64,000 bases of DNA from Cordylochernes scorpioides (Eukaryota > Arthropoda > Arachnida > Pseudoscorpiones > Chernetidae): NCBI GenBank assembly GCA_030710605.1, contig CP092870.1, forward strand, positions 56,133,532 through 56,197,531. The letters are read 5' to 3'. The translations under genes were made by a program, and so were the position numbers. Below are positions 12,025-22,800 of the stretch, one piece after another. The notes under the pieces were generated by a model that made no database searches, had not been told where the DNA came from, and was given only the letters and a program-made list of their open reading frames with translations. Position 1 is the stretch's first letter. The number at the start of each line of letters is the position of its first letter.

Positions 12025-12340
12025 TTTTTTATTCTTATCCCTAGTACACGCAATACAAGCCATGGTAATCATGGTGGGTAGAAGTTTGTGACTGCTTTTA
12101 CTGTAAGTACACCACATGTCTACACAAGTGAAAGCAGTTTGACTTGTGCACTTACAAATGTGTCAGAGCCCTGTTTGGTTACTTGCACTCACTTGTGGGG
12201 TTGGACTTTTGCAAGAATCGGGAGCCACTGGAGCATTTTTTCTTTTTTTAATTAGAAAAAAGTGCCCAATGCAGTATTCCTACCTGGGTCGTAGCGGTCG
12301 AAAACCAATGGTTTAGACCACCCTTCCACCGACCACCTTG
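12025..12340 (-). mobile_element. tRNA-headed SINE, near complete
   Basis: TTATCCCTAGTACACGC at the left to CCACCGACCACC at the right. The tRNA-like head is readable on the minus strand, with an A-box-like TGGTCTAAACCATTGG. Confidence 0.7.
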
Positions 12341-12429
12341 AGTACTTTGTTATAGTGGCTTGTCTGATTTCTACATTCATTTTTTGGGCTCAAAAACCAT
12401 ACATTTTGATAGGTAGTCCGTAAAATCAC

Positions 12430-12535
12430 ATATTCTCTTTTTCTCATTCGCACTTTTGTCTGAAGATAACCCTGTTACCGAAACATCACACACTATTTAT
12501 TTGGATTTGGACTTATTACCTTGTGTTTATAGTGG
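12430..12535 (+). repeat. Single family-1 hammerhead element half
   Basis: One arm only: ACTTTTGTCTGAAGATAACC, then TGTTACCGAAACATCACACA and the outer TTATTTGGATTTGG block. The left hairpin strand is shortened, so helix II would be poor. Confidence 0.6.
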
Positions 12536-12589
12536 GTTATGAAAATTCAAAACTATTATAGCGTGTTCTTTTAAAAATTAAACAATAAC

Positions 12590-12960
12590 TACAGCCTTTA
12601 CTGCAATTGAAAAAATAATGGGAGGGCCTGGTTTATCAGTGGTGAACCTTCCCAGGGATATATACTGTATATATAAAAGTGGTATGGCAGATTAAACTGG
12701 CAAAACCTCTGTTCACCACTGATAAACCAGGTCCATTTGTCCATTGCAGTAAGGGCAGTAGATATTGTTCAATTTTTAAAAGAATATTACGTGTCCATAT
12801 TAGTTTTGAATGTTCATAACAGATGGCGCAGTAATATATATTTTTTTGCTTATTCCTAGTACACGTGGTACAGGCTATGATAATCATGGTGGGTAGAAGT
12901 AGGTGAATGCTTTTACTGTAAGTGCACCACATGTCTACACATGTGAAAAGTAGTTTGAGG
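12590..12960. repeat. AGATGGC-type palindromic MITE with a SINE fragment
   Basis: CCTTTACTGCAATTG and ATTGCAGTAAGGGCAGTAG face each other around GGCCTGGTTTATCAGTGG / CCACTGATAAACCAGG. The outer CAGATGGCGCAG follows at 12819. The SINE 3' body (CCTAGTACACGTGGTACAGG) at 12842..12955 is inserted next to it. Confidence 0.55.
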
Positions 12961-13101
12961 CGCGGTAATGTATCATAGTAGGTTATGTAAATAGACTGAC
13001 TGGGAATGGTAATGAGGGTGAAAGGATTAAAGAAAACAGGTTGGATTCAAGAGGTTACACAGAATACAGAGGCAGATAAGGGACCAATAGGAAGCCACCA
13101 C

Positions 13102-13229
13102 CCACTCTGAGGGAAGGGGGTGGGGGAGGTCTCAGGCAGCTGCCACAGCAACAGACGGCCCGTGGAGTCTCCACGAAGGAAGACCCTGTGTTGGGGGAAG
13201 TAATTCATGGCTGGGGGGCAGAGCAGCTT
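13102..13229 (-). CDS. WDR7: WDR7 orthologue, coding exon 9
   Basis: Encodes KLLCPPAMNYFPQHRVFLRG and DSTGRLLLWQLPETSP (about residues 321-362), matching LLICPPVTRFF and IQGDSSGRLNIWNISD. The acceptor is GTGACAG|AAG. Two donors are possible: AGTGG|GTGGTG (phase 2, fits exon 10, used here) and CAGA|GTGGGT four bases away (phase 1). The last two or three residues are therefore uncertain. Confidence 0.85.
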
Positions 13230-13309
13230 CTGTCACAGCCAGGCTGAGAGTTGGACACAGGCTTGGAATCACTGAGTAGGTACACTTTCTCTTATTCACA
13301 CACTTTCTT

Positions 13310-13985
13310 TCTTCTTTCTTATCTCCACTCAATCATATTAGTGTATCAAGCTTGTAAACTTTGAGATCATGTATGGGTGAAGTAGAATGCATCTGCCTTT
13401 GTCTTTAAGACTAGGAACATTACTCAGTGGCAGGCTGACTTAGCTCCAGAAGAAATGGCTGCCTCTGACATGAGGAACAGACGCCATGTGTAGCCGCTCC
13501 TAACATACACACTCTCTTTGACTGGTCATCTACAGACAATGACAGAATGATTGCAAGGTTTTCCTCACTATGTACTAAGTGTCAACCTGCAACCCCAAAA
13601 CACATTATTGACTGTATTGGCTTATCCATTGATGAGCTCTATCATCCCCGGCAGACACCATCAACAAGCTCTACAAGATTGATACCCTAATATGATTGTT
13701 GAGTGGAGATAAGAAAGAAGAAGAGACACATCCCCAGCACAGACACCATTAACAAGCTCTACAAGATTGATACCCTAATATGATTGTTGAGTGGAGATAA
13801 GAAAGAAGAAGAGACACATCCCCAGCACAGACACTATAAACAAGCTCTACAGACTTGATACCCTGATATGATTGTTGAGTGGAGATAAGAAAGAAGAAGA
13901 GACACATCCCCAGCACAGACACTATAAACAAGCTCTACAGACTTGATACCCTGATATGATTGTTGAGTGGAGATAAGAAAGAAGA
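13310..13985. repeat. Reverse SINE-A fragment followed by tandem LINE-A tails
   Basis: 13315..13510 is a SINE-A part in reverse. 13510..13985 holds LINE-A coding remnants, then four head-to-tail copies (about 96 bp) of the segment ending TTGAGTGGAGATAAGAAAGA. Confidence 0.65.
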
Positions 13986-14099
13986 TATTCTCTTATAACA
14001 CAATCTTACAGAGTTAAGTTCTGGGGGAAGGAATAGGGAAAGATTTACATTGCTAGCATTCATGTTATTTTCCTAATCCCATCACTGTTTATTTTGGAT

Positions 14100-14945
14100 A
14101 TTGTGCCTTATCCCCTTATGTAAAGATTGCATAAATTCCAAGAGTTTATGCTCCTCCAGCTGTTTTATGATAAGCAGTGGCCTCTCCCAAAAGTCCTGTT
14201 TAGTGCATCTAATGCAAGTCAAAAATTTGTTCTGGAGCTGTAGGTGCCAAGCTACATTTTGGGCAAGTGGGGTAGATTTTGTTAGTTTCTATCTTCAATG
14301 GCTTGAGATGGCCTGTTCTAAATCTTGTTAGTGTTGATTGATGCTTTCTGAGGTTCAGAGATCCTCCTGGGTCCACTCCACTGTACCAACTGTGCTTAGG
14401 TGGGATCCTCTAGTTCTTCTTTATTTTTGTTTAGGATACTGTTTCTATTTCTTTAACACTGGTCATTCTTTATGTTAGCTTGACATTTTCTGATGCTCTT
14501 TTTCTGATTGTTAATAGGCAGTAGCCACATTTTTTTGCATCTAATACAAGCCAAAATGTGTTCTGGAGCTGTAGGTGCCAAGCTACATTTTGGGCAAGTG
14601 GGGTAGATTTTGTTAGTTTCTATCTTCAATGGCTTGAGATGGCCTGTTCTAAATCTTGTTAGTGTTGATTGATGCTTTCTGAGGTTCAGAGATCCTCCTG
14701 GGTCCACTCCACTGTACCAACTGTGCTTAGGTGGGATCCTCTAGTTCTTCTTTATTTTTGTTTAGGATACTGTTTCTATTTCTTTAACACTGGTCATTCT
14801 TTATGTTAGCTTGACATTTTCTGATGCTCTTTTTCTGATTGTTAATAGGCAGTAGCCACATTTTTTTGCATCTAATACAAGCCAAAATGTGTTCTGGAGC
14901 TGCAGATGCCAAGCTACATGTTGGGTAAGTAGATTTTGTTATATA
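14100..14945 (-). pseudogene. LINE-B RNase H terminal region, partly duplicated
   Basis: On the minus strand 14453..14707 reads STLTRFRTGHLKPLKIETNK then YPTCPKCSLAPTAPEHILAC, the C-terminal RNase H and zinc-knuckle-like end of an arthropod-type LINE. A block of about 333 bp (starting near TTCTGGAGCTGTAGGTGCCA) is duplicated head to tail, so two nearly identical copies lie side by side. It is 5'-truncated and not functional. Confidence 0.65.
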
Positions 14946-15039
14946 TTTTCTATATATATATATATATAAGTTATTATATTAATATATACAGATAAATTAT
15001 TATTATATGCTCCTAATATCACTCACACAGTACTATTTA

Positions 15040-15165
15040 TCCTAGATGCCAGGTACAGGTGTTAGGTGAGCAGCGAGTGAAGGTCACTAACAGATAAAAT
15101 CAGACAATATTTGTCACCATATAGTCACCAAAAGTTGACTTGATGGACGCTAACAACAACAATCT
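15040..15165 (-). repeat. Fragment related to the 127-bp array
   Basis: AAGGTCACTAACAGATAAAA and TTTGTCACCATATAGTCACC are the reverse complement of parts of the unit amplified at 5030..5900. This copy is single. Confidence 0.55.
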
Positions 15166-15519
15166 TTCTTTCTGCATGTAAGGAAATGTGAAGTTCTTTT
15201 TATATTCTGTCCTTATATATATGTAACGTTTCTATGATGATCTGTACACGCCAATATGCAGATGTTTTGCATAAAGAAAGAGAAAACAATCAACCGTCTG
15301 ACTAAATTTATTTCAAACACGCGCCTTTTATATAGTTACAAATATTTACATAATTCCTAACAGCGTAAAAATTTACATCTACTAATAATTTATAAGCAGA
15401 ATGTGACATATATATATTTTTTTTTCTTCAGATAAAAGTGCCCAATGTGGGATTCAAACCTGAGTCATGGCTGTCATAAATTGACATTTTGTATCACTTC
15501 TTCACCAACCAACCCCCGC

Positions 15520-15662
15520 ACCCCCCCTTATCCCAAGTACACGTGGTACAGGCCATGATAATCATGGTGGGTAGAGGTAGGCTACTGCTTTTACTGTAAG
15601 TGCACCACATGCACTCGCTGGTGGAGTTGGACTTTTGAAAGAATCAAGGGCCATTGGTGCAT
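15520..15662 (-). mobile_element. tRNA-SINE fragment
   Basis: CCCAAGTACACGTGGTACAG to TGGACTTTTGAAAGAATC, internally deleted, with a degraded head at 15425..15510. Confidence 0.55.
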
Positions 15663-15715
15663 TTACCAACCCCCCTTACTTGAGATAAGTAAAAAAAGAG
15701 AGGGAAATAACTCAC

Positions 15716-15800
15716 TTCTGGACTGTCCATAGTGAGGACACAGTAAAGATATGGCTTTTCCTTGCTCTGGGAGTGGAATTCCTTGCTTTCTGCGATGCAA
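15716..15800 (-). CDS. WDR7: WDR7 orthologue, coding exon 8
   Basis: Encodes CIAESKEFHSQSKEKPYLYC and VLTMDSPE (residues 293-320). Joined to exon 7 it gives LPANCIAESKEF, which matches the LPASCLPASDSF region of WDR7. The donor is CCAGAA|GTGAG. The acceptor CCTGTTGTGCAG lies in a variant unit of the adjoining 30-bp array. Confidence 0.88.
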
Positions 15801-17095
15801 CTGCACAACAGGTATATAATTAACACAACAGCAAGCATACAAACACAACAGTCCATACATCAGGCATGTAATAAACACAACAGTCCGCAACAATAGGTAT
15901 ATAAACACAACAGTCCGCAACAATAGGTATATAAACACAACAGCCTGCAACAACAGGTATATAAACACAACAGCCCGCAACAACAGGTATATAAACACAA
16001 CAGCCTGCAACAACAGGTATATAAACACAACAGCCCGCAACAACAGGTATATAAACACAACAGCCCGCAAAAACAGGTATATAATAAACACAACAGTCCG
16101 CAACAATAGGCATGTAATAAACACAACAGTCCATACAACAGACATGTAAACACAACAATCTGTAACAAAAGGCATGTGAACACAAACTTGAAACAACAGG
16201 AATACAAACACAACAGTCCATACAACAGGCATGTAATAAACACAACAGTCCATACAACAGGCATGTAATAAACACAACAGCCTGCAACAACAGGCATGTG
16301 AACACAACAGCCTGCAACAACAGGAATACAAATACAACAGTCCATACAACAGGCATGTAATAAACACAACAGTCCATACAACAGGCATATAATAAAACAA
16401 CAGCCTGCAACAACAGGCATGTGAACACAACAGTGTGCAACAACCGGAATACAAATACAACAGTCCATACAACAGGCATGTAATAAACACAACAGTCCAT
16501 ACAACAGGCATATAATAAAACAACAGCCTGCAACAACAGGCATGTGAACACAACAGCCTGCAACAACAGGAATACAAATACAACAGTCCATACAACAGGC
16601 ATGTAATAAACACAACAGTCCATACAACAGGCATATAATAAAACAACAGCCTGCAACAACAGGCATGTGAACACAACAGTGTGCAACAACCGGAATACAA
16701 ACACAACAGCCCGCAACAACAGGCATGTAAACACAACAGTCCGCAACAACAGGCATAAATACAACAGTGTGCAACAACCGGAATGTAAACACAACAGACC
16801 ACAACAACAGGTATATAATAAACACAACAGTCTGCAACAACAGGAATACAAACACAACAGCCTGCAACAACAGGCATGTAAACACAACAGTGCGCAACAA
16901 CAGGTATATAATAAACACAACATTTTGCAACAAGAGGAATGTAATAAACACAGCAATCTGCAACAACAGGCATGTAATGAACACAACAGTTCGCAATAAC
17001 AGGAAAGTGAAGTCAACAGCTCGCAACAACAGGCAAACAGGCATGTAAACACAACAGCCTGCAACAACAGGCATGTAAACAGTACAACAGTAATA
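15801..17095. repeat. 30-bp tandem array abutting exon 8
   Basis: About 40 units of roughly 30 bp (CAACAACAGGTATATAAACA plus CAACAGCCCG on the plus strand), with 33-35 bp variants. It starts at the exon 8 boundary. On the gene strand each unit reads CCTGTTGTTGCAG, much like the true acceptor CCTGTTGTGCAG. Because unit lengths are near multiples of three, long open frames exist on both strands. I treat them as by-products of the repeat. Confidence 0.9.
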
Positions 17096-17337
17096 TAGAC
17101 TACTGACCTCATAGCCTTCCCTTTAAGTTTGCTTGCAACATCACAACCAACAAGTGTTAGTTAGACCCAGGTCTGTCATTGATGGGTGGGTGCCACCATT
17201 AATGTCAACTTTTCCCCATGAATTCATGTAGTTTCCAGTTTAAAAAAATACTGTTTGAGAATATGAAATTGTGAGAAAAAACTGCATTAATCTTTGATTA
17301 TATATTCTGATAGGTTTAGAAACCCACTGTAAATCTA

Positions 17338-17595
17338 TATACAGTAGAACTACCTCTCTGTAACAGACAATACCTAGTTGCAATGCCAAAGTGTCCTTTA
17401 GAGAGAGGTGTCTTCTTACAGGAGAATTACTTTTTCATACGAATGATCATTTCAAAAATGAAAACTGTTTTTTTTTTTTGTAGAGAGGTATCCTCTAACG
17501 GGAGTGTCCTTTCATGGAGGTTTTACATTGTATTGGTGATAAAACTATTCTTTGGAGAGAGAAGTGTCCTCTCAGGGAGGTTCTACTGTGTATTG
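17338..17595 (+). mobile_element. Pogo-like MITE-1, near complete
   Basis: It begins TACAGTAGAACTACCTCTCT and ends CAGGGAGGTTCTACTGTGTA, so the termini are inverted repeats ACAGTAGAAC / GTTCTACTGT flanked by TA. The inner GTCCTTTAGAGAGAGGTGTC and TGTCCTCTCAGGGAGG segments are what the 76-bp array amplifies. Confidence 0.65.
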
Positions 17596-17699
17596 ACAAC
17601 TGGCCATAAAAGTGGCAATATTAAGAAGGTAATAAATGCATGCGAATGCCAGACTACAATATGGACAAAATTTAAAGTAGTGAAATATTTTTGATGTTG

Positions 17700-18195
17700 C
17701 CGGTTGCTTTAAAAAAAAGACAAGACAATTTTGTTCAAACATGGTTATCTGATGTGTCTTTAATAAAGGTCACTGTAATATCTTTCAGAGTTATTGTCTG
17801 AATCCTGATATACATGCTGAAAGGTACAACTTCCTTAAGTTTTGTCCATGAGTGTATACACACTTGGTTATCTCGTGTGTCTTTAATAAAGGTCACTGTA
17901 ATATCTTTCAGAGTTATTGTCTGAATCCTGATATACATGCTGAAAGGTACAACTTCCTTAAGTTTTGTCCATGAGTGTATCTTTCAGAGTTATTGTCTGA
18001 ATCCTGATATACATGCTGAAAGGTACAACTTCCTTAAGTTTTGTCCATGAGTGTATCTTTCAGAGTTATTGTCTGAATCCTGATATACATGCTGAAAGGT
18101 ACAACTTCCTTAAGTTTTGTCCATGAGTGTATCTTTCAGAGTTATTGTCTGAATCCTGATATACATGCTGAAAGGTACAACTTCCTTTGTCCATG
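17700..18195 (-). repeat. 123-bp family, reverse orientation cluster
   Basis: It starts GACAATTTTGTTCAAAC, a likely element end, then holds five shortened units with TTATTGTCTGAATCCTGATA and AAAGGTACAACTTCCTTAAG. Unit length varies between about 70 and 123 bp. Confidence 0.7.
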
Positions 18196-18334
18196 TTTTT
18201 GTGGTTTATTTGATGAATAAAGAAAGGGCCAATATTCTGATAGAATTAGTTGGTATTTATTCCAACAGATAGTACAATTCATCAATATAATTTTCAGTTG
18301 AAAGATCAGATTACTTTTCTTCTCAAATGTTAAG

Positions 18335-18560
18335 GCGATATTTGGATTATAGATTATAAACACAAAATAATAAGACCAAATCTAAATAAATAGTCTGTGA
18401 CATTTCGGTAACAGCGTTGTTACCATCATCAGTCAAAAAGTACTGAATTTCGAATTGAATCATTCAGTACTTTTGTCAGAAGATGGTGAACAATGCTGTT
18501 ACTGAAACGTCACACACTATTTTTTTTTTTTTGGATTTGGTCTTATTACCTTGTGTTTTC
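18335..18560. repeat. Inverted pair of family-1 hammerhead elements
   Basis: The left arm on the minus strand has an intact CTGATGA core, the GGTAACA/TGTTACC helix and GAAATGTC. The right arm has CAGAAGA. The arms meet around GAATTTCGAATTGAATC. A second, degraded copy follows at 18665..18815. Confidence 0.7.
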
Positions 18561-19211
18561 TTCTCAAAGTTTGTCAACAATGATTCCCCATGATGGTTCA
18601 AACCTTTAGTTATGCTCAGTTGCAAGATCAGAGAATGCCTTTTATAATCTAAAAGCGAGGAAAACTCAAGGTAATAAGTCCAAATCCAAAAAAAATAAAT
18701 TGTGTGTGCTCTTTCGGTAACAGTCTGGTAGAAATTCTGTTGACTAAACATCAAAACAAAATTTATTTATTTGTTATTTTATATACCTTGTGATTATAAT
18801 CTATAATCCAAATTGTGTCTTATCAATCTAAAAGCATGTTACTACACATATGCAACCTTTACTTGTCAATACACATATATGCAAATTGAACCCAAACAGG
18901 TACAGTTTCATATGGAGAGGCTGCTACTTATCATAAAACAGCTCGAGGAGCATAAACTCATGGAATTTGTGTAATCTTTACACAGTTTCATATCCAAAAT
19001 GACTATTTTTTACTAATTAGCATCTCTATGGTAAGATAACATTTCTCTCTAAAAGGACACTATGGCTCTGTAATCAGGTGCTGTCCTTTACAGAGAAATT
19101 ATGCTGTTTAAAAAACCATAGGCTTGAAAAAATTTTAATTAAATAAAAAAAAAAATAGTTGCAGCATCTTATGCTCTTTTTATAGATGGAAATTTGGCCA
19201 GAGGATATTGA

Positions 19212-19565
19212 TCTAAAAAGACAAAGGTTGCCTCTCCCGTCAAAATAGACGCCAAAACTAGAAGCCATCTATTGACCGTCACCGAAAAATAGTGGCCTCG
19301 GATCAGTGACAAAGCCACAACACCAGCTTTGTCAAACTGAAAAGCGTCCACCTAGAGACCATGGTTTTTGGCTAAAGTCCGCCCTAGGCTGACAACGGCC
19401 ATTAGCCAGAAACCATGGTCTTTAGTTGGACGCTTTTCAGATTGACAAAGCTGGTGTTGTGGCTTTGTCACCGACCTGAGGCTGCTAGTTTGTGGCGACG
19501 GTCATTAGATGGCGTCTGGTTTTAGACGTCTATTTTGATGGGGGAGGCGACCTTTGTCTTTTTAG
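19212..19565. mobile_element. Foldback (snap-back) element
   Basis: Arms of about 163 bp at 19212..19374 and 19403..19565 are reverse complements with roughly 85% identity by eye. The outermost CTAAAAAGACAAAGG / CCTTTGTCTTTTTAG match exactly. The spacer is 28 bp. No coding capacity and no clear target duplication were seen. Confidence 0.8.
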
Positions 19566-19664
19566 AATATGCTTTTTTTGTAATTTGTCAAAATCAGCAA
19601 TTCTGTGATGAGGAAGCTTCTACTATAAGACTCAATGTGAGTTATCTGGGATGGAGCCACTCAC

Positions 19665-19810
19665 TTGGCTGGCAGTTTATAGAGGTAGCCTTTCCCTGCA
19701 TCACTCCACACCAGAACTTTGTCTGCTGCCAGGAAGTCTCCGCCACACCACCTCTCCCTGGGCTTGTTGTCTGTGGATAACAGCTGGGCGAAGTCAAAGG
19801 CATCGTAGAC
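19665..19810 (-). CDS. WDR7: WDR7 orthologue, coding exon 7
   Basis: Encodes VYDAFDFAQLLSTDNKPRER, then GGDFLAADKVLVWSDAGKGY and LYKLPA (residues 244-291), matching [30 protein letters not shown] and IYKLPAS. The acceptor is GTGGCAG|GTC and the donor GCCAA|GTGAGT (phase 2). The acceptor is only 25 bp from the end of the 51-bp array. Confidence 0.92.
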
Positions 19811-19835
19811 CTGCCACACATCTCTACATATAGAC

Positions 19836-22800
19836 TTAAAGTAGACAGCATTGTGCTATAGGCATTCTACCTCCTGAACCAATCTGGACTTGTAGACAAC
19901 ATTGTGCTATAGGCATTCTACCTCCTGAACCAATCTGGACTTGTAGACAACATTGTGCTATAGGCATTCTACCTCCTGAACCAATCTGGACTTGTAGACA
20001 ACATTGTGCTATAGGCATTCTACCTCCTGAACCAATCTGGACTTGTAGACAACATTGTGCTATAGGCAATCTACCTCCTGCACCAATCTGGACTTGTAGA
20101 CAACTTTGTGCTATAGGCATTCTACCTCCTGAACCAATCTGGACTTGTAGACAACATTGTGCTATAGGCATTCTATATCTTGTACCAATCTGGACTTGTA
20201 GACATAATTGTGCTATAGGAATTCTACCTCCTGAACCAATCTGGTCTTGTAGACAACATTGTGCTATAGGAATTCTACCTCCTGAACCAATCTGGACTTG
20301 GAGACAACATTGTGCTATAGGCATTCTATATCTTGTACCAATCTGGACTTGTAGACAACATTGTGCTATAGGCATTCTACCTCCTGAACCAATCTGGACT
20401 TGTAGACAACATTGTGCTATAGGAATGCTACCTCCTGAACCAATCTGGACTTGTAGACAACATTGTGCTATAGGATTTCTACCTCCTGAACCAATCTGGA
20501 CTTGTAGACAACATTGTGCTATAGGCATTATACCTCCTGAACCAATCTGGACTTGTAGACAACATTGTGCTATAGGAATTCTACCTCCTGAACCAATCTG
20601 GACTTGTAGACAACATTGTGCTATAGGCATTCTACCTCCTTAACCAATCTGGACTTGTAGACAACATTGTGCTGTAGGAATTCTACCTCCTGAACCAATC
20701 TGGACTTGTAGACAACATTGTGCTATAGGAATTCTACCTCCTGAACCAATCTGGACTTGTAGACAACATTGTGCTATAGGCATTCTACCTCCTGAACCAA
20801 TCTGGACTTGTAGACAACATTGTGCTATAGGAATTCTACCTCCTGAACCAATCTGGACTTGTAGACAACATTGTGCTATAGGCATTCTACCTCCTGAACC
20901 AATCTGGACTTGGAGACAACATTGTGCTATAGGAATTCTACCTACTGAAACAATCTGGACTTGTAGACAACATTGTGCTGTAGGAATTCTATATCTTGTA
21001 CCAATCTGGACTTGTAGACAACATTGTGCTATAGGCATTCTACCTCCTGAAACCAATCTGGACTTGTAGACAACATTGTGCTATAGGAATTCTACCTCCT
21101 GAACCAATCTGGACTTGTAGACAACATTGTGCTATAGGAATTCTACCTCCTGAACCAATCTGGACTTGTAGACAACATTGTGCTATAGGCATTCTACCTC
21201 CTGAACCAATCTGGACTTGTAGACAACATTGTGCTGTAGGAATTCTATATCTTGTACCAATCTGGACTTGTAGACAACATTGTGCTATAGGCATTCTACC
21301 TCCTAAACCAATCTGGACTTGTAGACAACATTGTGCTATAGGCATTCTACCTCCTGAACCAATCTGGACTTGTAGACAACATTGTGCTGTAGGAATTCTA
21401 TATCTTGTACCAATCTGGACTTGTAGACAACATTGTGCTATAGGCATTCTATATCTTGTACCAATCTGGACTTGTAGACAACATTTTGCTATAGGCATTC
21501 TATATTTTGTACCAATCTGGACTTGAAACAACATTGTGCTATAGGCATTCTACCTCCTAAACCAATCTGGACTTGTAGACAACATTGTGCTATAGGAATT
21601 CTACCTCCTGACCCAATCTGGACTTGTAGACAACATTGTGCTATAGGAATTCTACCTCCTGAACCAATCTGGACTTGTAGACAACATTGTGCTATAGGAA
21701 TCCTACCTCCTGAACCAATCTGGACTTGTAGACAACATTGTGCTATAGGCATTCTACCTCCTTAACCAATCTGGACTTGTAGACAACATTGTGCTGTAGG
21801 AATTCTATCTCCTGAACCAATCTGGACTTGTAGACAACATTGTGCTATAGGCATTCTACCTCCTGAACCAATCTGGACTTGTAGACAACATTGTGCTATA
21901 GGCATTCTATATCTTGTACCAATCTGGACTTGTAGACAACATTGTGCTATAGGCATTCTACCTCCTGAACCAATCTGGACTTGTAGACAACATTGTGCTA
22001 TAGGCATTCTACCTCCTGAACCAATCTGGACTTGTAGACAACATTGTGCTATAGGCATTCTACCTCCTGAACCAATCTGGACTTGTAGACAACATTGTGC
22101 TATAGGCATTCTACCTCCTGAACCAATCTGGACTTGTAGACAACATTGTGCTGTAGGAATTCTATATCTTGTACCAATCTGGACTTGTAGACAACATTGT
22201 GCTATAGGCATTCTATATCTTGTACCAATCTGGACTTGTAGACAACATTGTGCTATAGGAATTCTACCTCCTGAACCAATCTGGACTTGTAGACAACATT
22301 GTGCTATAGGCATTCTATATCTTGTACCAATCTGGACTTGTAGACAACATTGTGCTATAGGCATTCTACCTCCTGAACCAATCTGGACTTGTAGACAACA
22401 TTGTGCTATAGGAATTCTACCTCCTGAACCAATCTGGACTTGTAGACAACATTGTGCTATAGGAATTCTACCTCCTGAACCAATCTGGACTTGTAGACAA
22501 CATTGTGCTATAGGCATTCTACCTCCTGAACCAATCTGGACTTGTAGACAACATTGTGCTATAGGCATTCTACCTCCTGAACCAATCTGGACTTGTAGAC
22601 AACATTGTGCTATAGGCATTCTACCTCCTTAACCAATCTGGACTTGTAGACAACATTGTGCTATAGGCATTCTACCTCCTGAACCAATCTGGACTTGTAG
22701 ACAACATTGTGCTATAGGCATTCTACCTCCTGAACCAATCTGGACTTGTAGACAACATTGTGCTGTAGGAATTCTATATCTTGTACCAATCTGGACTTGT

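Noticed and set aside
14950-15000. AT dinucleotide run as an origin or promoter
   Set aside because: A simple microsatellite inside intron 8, with no supporting context.
15663-17112. Long overlapping open frames of 404-436 codons, Cys- and Val-rich, on the minus strand
   Set aside because: All three frames and parts of the other strand are open because the 30-bp unit has a length divisible by three and lacks stops. It lies inside an intron of WDR7.
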